In this document: positions 43,332 to 51,002 of the stretch, piece by piece
How the letters are laid out: the number at the start of each line of letters is the position of its first letter
How positions within the stretch are numbered: the stretch's first letter is position 1
Assembly: GCA_032251435.1 (NCBI GenBank)
Contig: JAVVEH010000009.1
Location: forward strand, 42,344-106,343
Direction: 5' to 3'
Length of the DNA stretch: 64,000 nt
DNA from: JAVVEH01 sp032251435
GTDB lineage: Bacteria; Verrucomicrobiota; Lentisphaeria; Oligosphaerales; MVZH01
The notes under the pieces: generated by a model
Database searches by the model: none
Seen by the model: the letters and a program-made list of their open reading frames with translations, nothing else
What the model was told of the DNA's origin: nothing
Position numbers and translations under genes: made by a program

Positions 43332-45647
43332 TCATATTTTCATCGTTCCCAGCTCTTTGCGAATCAGCCAGTCCGCGAGTTCCTGAAGCGCCTGAGCCGC
43401 TGTCGCCTGGCTGGGGACAAAGACCGGTTCAATGCCATGTTTCTCCATGGCTTCGGCATCCATCTTCCCCAATGGCAGACAGATTTTGTCGCGGCAGAAA
43501 TCCGCTCCGAACTGACGGACCAGCGACGCCACGCCCGAACTGCTGGCAAAGAAAACAACATCACATGCGGGGGGGTGCTCGTAGTCGACTTCCTGGTTGG
43601 TGTAGAGCACCACATCGTCCACCCGGGCGAAATGCGGGCGCAGGGCATCCGACAACCGCGTCCCCGCCAACTCCGACCGCAGGCGCAGAATCGCCGCGTC
43701 AGGGGGAACGATTTCCCGGGCTGTCCTCAACACACCTTCCGTGGAAAAACCGTAGGCCGGGTAGGCGTCCGCCTGGATCCGGTAGGTCTTCAGGTGGGTC
43801 TGGGTTCCTTTACCGCAGACCAGCAGCTTCGGCAGATGGCGCAGGTCGCCAACCTGCCGGAGCAGGCAATCCACACTGGACGGCGAGGTCAGAATCACCC
43901 AGTCATATAGGGTCAAATCCGGCAGCTGGACATCTGTGGGAACCAGCCGGATCAGCGGTTTGCGGATCGGAACGCCGCCCAGGCGCCAGACAATGGGGGC
44001 TGTCCGTCCCTGCATGGCCTCGCTGCAGGTCAGCCAGACGCGCTGTCCGCGCAGCGGCCCATGTTCCGGGTACAGAAATTTGGGATCGGCGGTTCCGCCG
44101 ACCAAAACCAAGCCGGGACGGTTGTCATCAGGCGCTGGCGGCGGATTCCCCAAAGAGCCAAACACAAATTTCCGCTCATCCGTCCCCACGGCCAGGGCGA
44201 GGCAGACAGGTGTGTCCGGGGATCGCCCTTCAGACAGTCTTTCCGCGCATAATTGGGCGAGTTTCCGACTGCCCATAAAAATCACTTCGGTGCGGGCGGC
44301 CGGATCATAGTCCTCCACCGAGGTGCCCGTCAACACCTGAAAACCATCGGTGACGCCGCGTCGTGTCAGTAACAGCCCGCTGCCCGTACTGGCCGCCGTC
44401 AGGGCGCTGATTCCGGGATGGACTCGAAAAGGCAACCCCAAGCTGTCCAGGCATTCGATTTCTTCCGCCAGCCGCCCGAAAATCCCGGCATCCCCACCTT
44501 TCAGGCGCGCGACGTTTTTCCCTTGGCGGGCGGATTGCCGGAGTAGCTCTGAAATCGTCTGTTGCTGGATACTGTTTTTGTGGGCCCGTTTGCCGACATA
44601 GACAGCCCGGGCGCCCGGAGGTAGATGGGTTAAGAGATCATCATCCAACAACGCGTCATAATAGCAGACATCGCACTGCGACAGGGCTTGCCGTCCGGCC
44701 AGTGTTATCTGATCAGCCCCGCCACACCCGGCGCTCACAAACTGGACAGGATGCAGCCAGGCGGTCCGCATTCTCTGGAATCGCTGATCGCCTTCTCTGA
44801 AGGTCATCGCCAGATAGCCTTGTCCCTCCGGAACCGGCAACGCATCCAGTGAAATCCATTCGTAAAACCGCGCCGCGGCTTCGCATGGCGTCGTTCTCTC
44901 ATTGGACGTTGAGCGTTGAACGTCGAGCGTCGAAGGGTCATGTCGTTCTTCTTTACATTCCGCATCGCTCTCCTGAAACTTGGGAATATTGAATAGTGAA
45001 CACGGAATGACGAATGTTGAAGGTTCATGTCGCCCGCCACGCCGTAACCGGGTGAAGGCGGGTTCGGAGTGGCTGTGTTCAGCAAATCCCAAATCCGAAT
45101 TCCCAATTCCCAAATCCGAATTCCCCGTCACGATCCCCAGCCTGGTCAAGGCGCAGCCCGCCATGACCAGGACATCATAGTGACCTTCATCAAGCTGCCG
45201 CAGCCGTTCCTCGATGGCGCCGCGGATGGGTTTTTGCCGGGCATTGGGAAAACGGCCGCGGACAAAATCCGCCCGCCGGGCGCTGCTGACTCCCATGACG
45301 GGTGGTTTCTCGCCATTCCAGCCGCCGCGTGTGATCAGCACATCACGCGGATCCGCGGGACGCGGCAGCCAGCACCAGTCCAACCCCTCCGGGACAGGAT
45401 CCGGAAGATCCTTCGCGCTATGAACCGCCGCGTCAATGCTCCCGGCGGCGACCGCCTCATCCAAGTCGCGGGTGAAGAAATCATCCGGACTTTCCCGCAA
45501 ATCAAGCTGTTTATCCCGGTCTCCCGGTGACGAGAAAGGAAGAATGCTGATGTCTAAACCGGGGAATGATGTCCGCAAAAACGCCGCGGCCGCCTCCGCT
45601 TGGAGAAGCGCCAACCGGCTGGATCGTGTGCCAAGTCGAATGGTCAC
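43332..45647 (-). CDS. HemC-CobA-HemD fusion (tetrapyrrole synthesis)
   Basis: Three enzymes in one 771-residue chain. Residues 1-300 are porphobilinogen deaminase domains 1 and 2 (RLGTRSSRLALLQAE; AVHSAKDLP with catalytic D80; ALPVPEGQGYLAMTF). Residues ~301-535 are uroporphyrinogen-III methyltransferase (VSAGCGGADQITLAG, RLKGGDAGIFGR, PGISALTAASTG). Residues ~550-765 resemble uroporphyrinogen-III synthase. Two oddities: HemC domain 3, which carries the dipyrromethane-cofactor cysteine, seems absent, and residues 173-257 are an insertion made of repetitive DNA. The product would be precorrin-2, passed to the SirC domain of the gene 10 bases upstream. Confidence 0.88.
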   Translation of the reverse strand: MTIRLGTRSSRLALLQAEAAAAFLRTSFPGLDISILPFSSPGDRDKQLDLRESPDDFFTRDLDEAVAAGSIDAAVHSAKDLPDPVPEGLDWCWLPRPADPRDVLITRGGWNGEKPPVMGVSSARRADFVRGRFPNARQKPIRGAIEERLRQLDEGHYDVLVMAGCALTRLGIVTGNSDLGIGNSDLGFAEHSHSEPAFTRLRRGGRHEPSTFVIPCSLFNIPKFQESDAECKEERHDPSTLDVQRSTSNERTTPCEAAARFYEWISLDALPVPEGQGYLAMTFREGDQRFQRMRTAWLHPVQFVSAGCGGADQITLAGRQALSQCDVCYYDALLDDDLLTHLPPGARAVYVGKRAHKNSIQQQTISELLRQSARQGKNVARLKGGDAGIFGRLAEEIECLDSLGLPFRVHPGISALTAASTGSGLLLTRRGVTDGFQVLTGTSVEDYDPAARTEVIFMGSRKLAQLCAERLSEGRSPDTPVCLALAVGTDERKFVFGSLGNPPPAPDDNRPGLVLVGGTADPKFLYPEHGPLRGQRVWLTCSEAMQGRTAPIVWRLGGVPIRKPLIRLVPTDVQLPDLTLYDWVILTSPSSVDCLLRQVGDLRHLPKLLVCGKGTQTHLKTYRIQADAYPAYGFSTEGVLRTAREIVPPDAAILRLRSELAGTRLSDALRPHFARVDDVVLYTNQEVDYEHPPACDVVFFASSSGVASLVRQFGADFCRDKICLPLGKMDAEAMEKHGIEPVFVPSQATAAQALQELADWLIRKELGTMKI
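44877..45131. repeat. In-frame repeat insertion within hemC
   Basis: 85 codons between LTRLGI and FYEWISLDALPVP, where HemC normally has only a few residues. The right part (45083-45126) is GGATTTG/GGAATTC heptamers like those at 39.1 kb; the middle contains CATTCGTCATTC and TTCACTATTCAATATTC runs, and the left part CGACGCTCGACGTTCAACGC runs, the style of intergenic repeats. Length is an exact multiple of three, so the frame survives. Confidence 0.85.
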
Positions 45648-45657
45648 CGGGTCCTCC

Positions 45658-46992
45658 TCATTGTTGCCCCCGCCATTCCTCGAAGAGCCGCCGTCCCTCG
45701 GCCAGCAATTCGTCCCGTCCGGAAACGGGAAACAACCGCTTTAGCGCGTTCAGATTAATGACCGTCCCCAAGTCTGGATCAATATTGGCCGGCATGGACA
45801 CATCCACCAGCGCTGTTCCGGGGCGCACGCGGTCGGCGTCAGCCGCTGTTAACACAAACCCGGGGGATCGTGTGGCGGCGATGATCACATCACTTTTCCC
45901 CGCCAGTTCCCGGCACGCTTCATGGTCCCGGCCACTGATCATGACAGCGTTTGGCAACGCCCGTTTCAGCGCCTTGCCTAAGGCGCCGCGGCCAATGATC
46001 AACGGCGCCCGCGGCGGCCGCGCGCGGGTTTTGATCCAGCGAATCGCGAGATCTTCAACCTCATCGGTCGCCGCCGTCAAGGAGAATCTTCTTCGAATAA
46101 ACCGTGAGCCTTCCAAGGCTTGGTCAAGCATGCTTTGAACACCCGCCCCGGCGAACCCCTTTTTTTGACTTTGGGCGACGCTTTCTTTCACTTGGGCGAC
46201 AATATGCTTTTCCCCCGGCGCTTGCGAGCGGAGACCCGCGGAAACCAGAGCCAAATGTTCCGCCGCCGACAAGCCCCGGTGGAAATAGGCGGTCGCCGGC
46301 CAACCCAGAAGCCGGCGAATCACCGTCTCGGTTTCCCGATCCCGGGAAATAATCCCATGTATTTCCAGGCGGTTGCAGGTGCGCAAAACAAAGAATTCAT
46401 GTAACCCGAGCAACGTGCGTAAAAGCGGCAGACTGTCATCCACGGTTTTCAGCGCCTGCTCCAATTCAGCGAAAGGCGTGTCCAAGTGATCCACGCCAAA
46501 GACGAACTGATCGAGGTCCCCCAGCAATTCGAGATGCCGGGACAAGTTGTCTTTGAGTTGCCGCGCCCGGCGGCAGGCCTTCCCCCCAGTGCTGATCGAC
46601 ACGGTGAAATCATCCGTGAAAATGGTCGCCGGCATGATAAAATCACCCTCCGGCCAATGGCTGTCGGCGGCCATGCCGAGAATGCCCCGGTGTCTGGCTT
46701 CCCGCAACACGCGCTGGTTTAAGGCCGGGTCGTCAGTGGCGCAACAAACGACATCCACCGCGTTTAGATCGTTATCCTCAAACGGTCTTTCCAGCAATTC
46801 CAGGTGGTCACTGTCCGCCACGGCGGCCGCGCGGATCGCCTCTTTTATGGTCGGCGCCACCACACGGATCAAGGCTCCGGAACGGCGGAATAAACCCAGT
46901 TTTCTCGCCGCCACCCGACCCCCGCCAACGACTAAGATCCGCCGCCCCCGCATTAACAGGGACACGGGCAAAATTGGACGCGTTTCCCGCAT
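45658..46992 (-). CDS. Precorrin-2 dehydrogenase-glutamyl-tRNA reductase fusion (SirC-HemA)
   Basis: Residues 1-160 are the siroheme-synthase N domain (ILVVGGGRVAARKLGLF; CCATDDPALN; VSISTGGKACRRARQLKD), which oxidises precorrin-2 to sirohydrochlorin. Residues ~163-444 are glutamyl-tRNA reductase, the first C5-pathway step, with catalytic C206 in VLRTCNRLEIHG and the NADPH domain at LIIGRGALGKALKRAL. The C-terminal helical dimerisation domain of HemA is missing. One protein thus joins the first and near-last steps of siroheme synthesis. It lies between rrf2 (12-base gap) and hemC-cobA-hemD (10-base gap). Confidence 0.9.
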   Translation of the reverse strand: MRETRPILPVSLLMRGRRILVVGGGRVAARKLGLFRRSGALIRVVAPTIKEAIRAAAVADSDHLELLERPFEDNDLNAVDVVCCATDDPALNQRVLREARHRGILGMAADSHWPEGDFIMPATIFTDDFTVSISTGGKACRRARQLKDNLSRHLELLGDLDQFVFGVDHLDTPFAELEQALKTVDDSLPLLRTLLGLHEFFVLRTCNRLEIHGIISRDRETETVIRRLLGWPATAYFHRGLSAAEHLALVSAGLRSQAPGEKHIVAQVKESVAQSQKKGFAGAGVQSMLDQALEGSRFIRRRFSLTAATDEVEDLAIRWIKTRARPPRAPLIIGRGALGKALKRALPNAVMISGRDHEACRELAGKSDVIIAATRSPGFVLTAADADRVRPGTALVDVSMPANIDPDLGTVINLNALKRLFPVSGRDELLAEGRRLFEEWRGQQ

Positions 46993-47004
46993 TTTCAGAT
47001 CATT

Positions 47005-47445
47005 TCAGATAAAATACTCAGGACTGGAAGAGGTAGATGCTTTCATTTTCTTAGCCAAGTCGGCAAGCGTGATGGATTTACTCTCTTCTTGAAGCACTCT
47101 GGAGAGCCGCCGCCAGACATCTTTGGTGGGACAGGTCGCCATATTGTCACAATGATCACAGGTCGCCCCATCCACTAACTCAAGTTTTCCCTCAAACACT
47201 TCAAGAACATCCAAAAGGGTGATCTCTTCCGGATCCCGATTCAGTAAATAGCCGCCATTTCGCCCCCTGACTGCCGTGATCATGCCCACATTCCGCAAGG
47301 GAATGAGGATTTGCTCCATGTAGGCCGTGGAAATCCGCTGCCGCCGAGCGACTTCTTTGCCGCCGACAGGTGTGCCGTCCTCAGTGTCCACAACGATTTG
47401 GGTCAGAATGCGCAGGCCGTAACGGGATTTTGTTGATAATTTCAT
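47005..47445 (-). CDS. Rrf2-family transcriptional regulator
   Basis: 146-residue winged-helix protein: MKLSTKSRYGLRILTQI at the start and VRGRNGGYLL in the wing are diagnostic of Rrf2. The cluster region has DGATCDHCDNMATCPTK, three cysteines spaced C-x2-C-x5-C, so an Fe-S cluster as in IscR or a cysteine sensor is plausible; CymR-type sulfur sensors lack them. First gene of the siroheme operon. Probably controls these genes and possibly the sulfite-reduction genes. Confidence 0.92.
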   Translation of the reverse strand: MKLSTKSRYGLRILTQIVVDTEDGTPVGGKEVARRQRISTAYMEQILIPLRNVGMITAVRGRNGGYLLNRDPEEITLLDVLEVFEGKLELVDGATCDHCDNMATCPTKDVWRRLSRVLQEESKSITLADLAKKMKASTSSSPEYFI

Positions 47446-47843
47446 GCTGGAAAGTCCTCATTTTTATGGAATGTATGAATAGCATACCAGACAAATAAGA
47501 AATTTCCTGCGGGAATCGTCAACTTCCTCCCTGCCGTACTTTCGGTTAAAGCGTCATTGTCATCCGATAATACCGGAATGAAGACTGTGCGCACCAAACC
47601 CAAAACCGGTGGCTATTGAATCTATTAGCACCGGAGAAGCTTACCAGTCGTCTTAATTGGCCGATTAGGGTCGCTTCATATTTAGGAGTTTTTGGTACTC
47701 ATCCGAGTTTATTATGCTTCGCAATTCCTCAAAGTCACCGACATGGACAAAATCTCCCCGGAGAAACTTACGCAGCCCCGTCCCTTCAGATTATTTCACC
47801 AGTATTCTACACTTTTCCGAACTGAAAGTCTGCATCTTTTTCT
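47446..47843. other. Intergenic region upstream of rrf2
   Basis: 398 bases with the rrf2 leader and, at 47473-47487, a dyad GTATG-AATAG-CATAC that could be an autoregulatory operator. At 47753-47764, TCTCCCCGGAGA followed on the minus strand by TTTT is a weak terminator candidate for the long operon ending at 47844. No gene is recognised; a plus-strand frame at 47616-47825 shows no family or ribosome site. Confidence 0.4.
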
Positions 47844-50800
47844 CTAAAATGTTTCTTCAATTGAGTTTTCATTATTTGGCTTTTTATCACTAACCAGCCA
47901 GAAAACAAACACTCCGCCGCCAATAAGAACGACCAAACCGCCAAAACCCAAGATCCCCAGCAAGATCAGCAAAGCGATTCCCAGGTCCTGCGGGAACAAG
48001 CCAGCGTTTTTATTTCGTACCGGAGGAGCGGGTTGCGGAGGAAGTCGCACTGAAAGATTTTCCCGCAAAATGGTTTGAGTTTCCGGATGACAAAATCGCC
48101 CGAAGCGGGTGGTTTCCCATAGATCATTTCCAAGCCCGGCTTGCTGGAAGACTTTGTTTCGAGCGTTTCTTAGCTCATTAATCTGTAGAGCCAGCGGATA
48201 AGATAAGCTTCGGAATTGCTCCGGAGGAATTTTGATCTTTATCCGTGACACCTCTGTTGTCCCGGGGCATTCCACGATAAACTCAGTTATTCCCCGCTTG
48301 GCTAATTCCACCGGTTTGCGGATCTCCATCTTCACGATTCCTCCGGGGGCCAACTCTCCTGAAACTCGCCACAAGCTTTCATCGACTCCCCGCAAACGGG
48401 GCCTTCCCGCATCCGCGACTCCGGAAATTTCCATAATGGAAATAGAAATAAGATCAAGATTATCGTAGGGATCAAGATAAATTTCCCGGGGGACACACGT
48501 GATAAGAGGTTCTCTGACTTCCAAAGCTTGTTTAAACAAAACTTGATAGCTTTCGCGCCGATGTGTTGACACGGCGTTCCACTTGACCCGGTATCTTCCC
48601 GGCGCAGGATTTTTCAGACGGATCTCTTTTCTGCCGACACCTTCGATGTGGGTGCCGCCGGGAATGCCCGCTTCAATTTTTCCCAGACGGTAGTCCGGAC
48701 CGACATGTCGTCCCTGGGGATCAGTGACGTGCAAGTCAATGTCACTACCCTCATAATCGAGATAAAACACGGCTGCTCCCATATCCGGCTGAATTTCCAC
48801 GACTTGCCCCCTCTCTTCCCCCTGCCGGATAGTTCCCTCAGCGATTATTTCTTCCCGACTCCATTCAGGCACCCGCTCCTCTCCCACTTTAAATGCCGTC
48901 GATGCGATCAGTAAATCCTTGATGCCGGAACCCACCATGCATTTTGCTCTCATTTGAACCGCCTCACCTGAAACCGCGCCGCCGCGGGGAACAGTTAAGG
49001 TGCCGCTGATTTGTTTGGTTCCCGGAGAAACAAGCGTCCGCTTTAAAGGCACTGAGAAAAACAAGGGGGCCTGAGTCTCCGTCAGTCCTGGCACATAAAC
49101 GGCCGCGCTGCAGTATTCCGGCGAAGAACTTTCATTCTCCAAGGTCAAAAAATAGTTTACGACGGCGCTCTCCCCTCCCGCAGGGTTGCCGTTCTCAACC
49201 CTGAAATGTGAGATTTTTACCCCCGCTCCTTCCGCGGTGACGACTTTAGCCTGTCGGACACCAAGGGGAATTTGGGTGATAATTTCATACAGTCGTTTTC
49301 TTTCATAATCCCAAGAAAGCGCCGCTTGCATCGCCTGAAAAAAATACATTTGGTCGCTAGTCATATCACATGCGGTTCCGGAAAATTTAAAGGCCTCGGA
49401 AGCAGCGAAGGCGGATAAGCCGACAGTCATGACAACACCTTCTACCACCACGGAGGTTCCTCCGGTAAAAAAAGCCGCTCCGAGTTTTATTCCCACGCCC
49501 GCCGCTAATCCTCCCCAAGATATCACCGTCCCGGAATCCTTGAAAATCTGGCCGGCGCGTTCTATTTGAGCCGCCGCTTCCAAGCGGCGTTTATGGGGCC
49601 CCAGTGTGCCGATCATATGCAATTCAAAGGTGTCTCCCGTCCCGGAAAGGGAAACACAGACGACTTCTTTTAATGAGGACAAGCCCAGGCATTCTTTGCA
49701 ACGGGCGATAACATCAAGCACCGCCTCATAAGGATAATCCTCAGCCAAACGTAATTCATCACTTTCCAGGACGTTGATAAGATCATCCAGCCCGCGAAAG
49801 TGTTGGGTAAGTTCATCTCCGGGTCCCGCGGCGACCCCCATGCGGATCTTAGCCATTCGTTCCTCTTCACTGAGGTTATCCCAGGCCACCCAAATTTTCT
49901 GATATTTGCCAAAATGACTGCTCAAATACTCAATTGTTCTAATTTCGTCCATTCCGTAGTAAAGTGTATCTGACGCTATCGCCAGCGGGGCCAGCAACAT
50001 CGTCAATCCCCCCGCGGAAGGATCGATAGAGCCTTCTACTCCCAATTCCACAACCGCCTTTCCGAAGTCAACGACACTGTCAAACGCGACACCGTTAAAC
50101 CGCTGTTGAAAGCTCTTGTTCTCCGTAATCGCCTCCAAAGCCGCCGCGTCGATGAGAACCATCGTTTCCAAATCCGCTTCATATTTCGCCTCCGCCGCCG
50201 CGCGTAATTCTTTCAATGCCTGTAGGAGTTGTTTCTTCAGCGAGGAAGCCTTCGGGGGCCCGCTTCCATAAGCCAAGGAAATTGTCACGCTTTCTCCGCC
50301 GGGAGCGATACGTCCGAGGGGATAATAAGCGACAAGCGCGCTGTCTCTGGTTATATCCCCTCCCCGCGGGGAATAATTAAAACCTCCCTTTTTGACTCCA
50401 GGCCACCACGCCACGATAATTTTTTCGGGCGGTGTCTCCAAGTGGCCGTGTGAAATAATTTCAGGGGAAGGGTAGCGGTCATAGCCAAACCAGTCGGTAA
50501 ACGGCATGCCCCGCCATTCCCGTTCCTTGGCGATCAATCCCATGCTTTGGATAAAAAATGGACTGCCGTCATTGGTGCCCACCTGGGTATCCAGCAGAAT
50601 TCTGACGTGAGCGTCAACCGGCGCGGTGGAAGCGTTTTTTACCAATACGTGAACCCGGACAGCTTCTCCCGCCAGTTCATATTTCACAGTGGCCGAATAA
50701 TTGCCGAGGCGGTAAACCAGTTTTACAGCTTCCTCATTCCCGTCGCCGGACACGAGACGGCTCTCTCCCTGAAGCGTAAAATCAACGCCGTCTAACCGGA

Positions 50801-51002
50801 CGATTATCGGAGATGCTTCCCTGGTTCGCCGAGCCGGAAACAACAAATCCTTTCCCGCCCGGTTTTTTAAACTGACAACAGCGCCATTTTGTATTTGTAA
50901 AGACAAATGCTCATTTGACAAAACCCCGGTATCAGGATTCCAGCCGCTCCATGCCGGAGGGGATAGCGCGAGTAAGATAAAAACGAGCCATGATTTCATC
51001 AT
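47844..51002 (-). CDS. Large exported membrane-anchored protein, unknown family
   Basis: 1,052 residues. Signal peptide (MMKSWLVFILLALSPPAWSG); residues 20-250 look like a carbohydrate-binding or mutarotase-like beta sandwich (LQIQNGAVVSLKNRAGKDLL). The middle has acidic helical segments and two hydrophobic stretches (~490-540) that may be membrane-inserting. Residues ~740-820 resemble a pre-peptidase C-terminal domain (VFYLDYEGSDIDLHVTDPQG). A C-terminal helix (~1009-1037) with a charged tail anchors it. Start overlaps the preceding gene by four bases, so it is coupled. Last gene of the phospho-signalling cluster. I recognise no family for the whole chain. Confidence 0.85.
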   Translation of the reverse strand: MMKSWLVFILLALSPPAWSGWNPDTGVLSNEHLSLQIQNGAVVSLKNRAGKDLLFPARRTREASPIIVRLDGVDFTLQGESRLVSGDGNEEAVKLVYRLGNYSATVKYELAGEAVRVHVLVKNASTAPVDAHVRILLDTQVGTNDGSPFFIQSMGLIAKEREWRGMPFTDWFGYDRYPSPEIISHGHLETPPEKIIVAWWPGVKKGGFNYSPRGGDITRDSALVAYYPLGRIAPGGESVTISLAYGSGPPKASSLKKQLLQALKELRAAAEAKYEADLETMVLIDAAALEAITENKSFQQRFNGVAFDSVVDFGKAVVELGVEGSIDPSAGGLTMLLAPLAIASDTLYYGMDEIRTIEYLSSHFGKYQKIWVAWDNLSEEERMAKIRMGVAAGPGDELTQHFRGLDDLINVLESDELRLAEDYPYEAVLDVIARCKECLGLSSLKEVVCVSLSGTGDTFELHMIGTLGPHKRRLEAAAQIERAGQIFKDSGTVISWGGLAAGVGIKLGAAFFTGGTSVVVEGVVMTVGLSAFAASEAFKFSGTACDMTSDQMYFFQAMQAALSWDYERKRLYEIITQIPLGVRQAKVVTAEGAGVKISHFRVENGNPAGGESAVVNYFLTLENESSSPEYCSAAVYVPGLTETQAPLFFSVPLKRTLVSPGTKQISGTLTVPRGGAVSGEAVQMRAKCMVGSGIKDLLIASTAFKVGEERVPEWSREEIIAEGTIRQGEERGQVVEIQPDMGAAVFYLDYEGSDIDLHVTDPQGRHVGPDYRLGKIEAGIPGGTHIEGVGRKEIRLKNPAPGRYRVKWNAVSTHRRESYQVLFKQALEVREPLITCVPREIYLDPYDNLDLISISIMEISGVADAGRPRLRGVDESLWRVSGELAPGGIVKMEIRKPVELAKRGITEFIVECPGTTEVSRIKIKIPPEQFRSLSYPLALQINELRNARNKVFQQAGLGNDLWETTRFGRFCHPETQTILRENLSVRLPPQPAPPVRNKNAGLFPQDLGIALLILLGILGFGGLVVLIGGGVFVFWLVSDKKPNNENSIEETF

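Noticed and set aside
47616..47825. 69-codon plus-strand frame upstream of rrf2
   Set aside because: No similarity, no ribosome site, and it lies in an AT-rich intergenic region.
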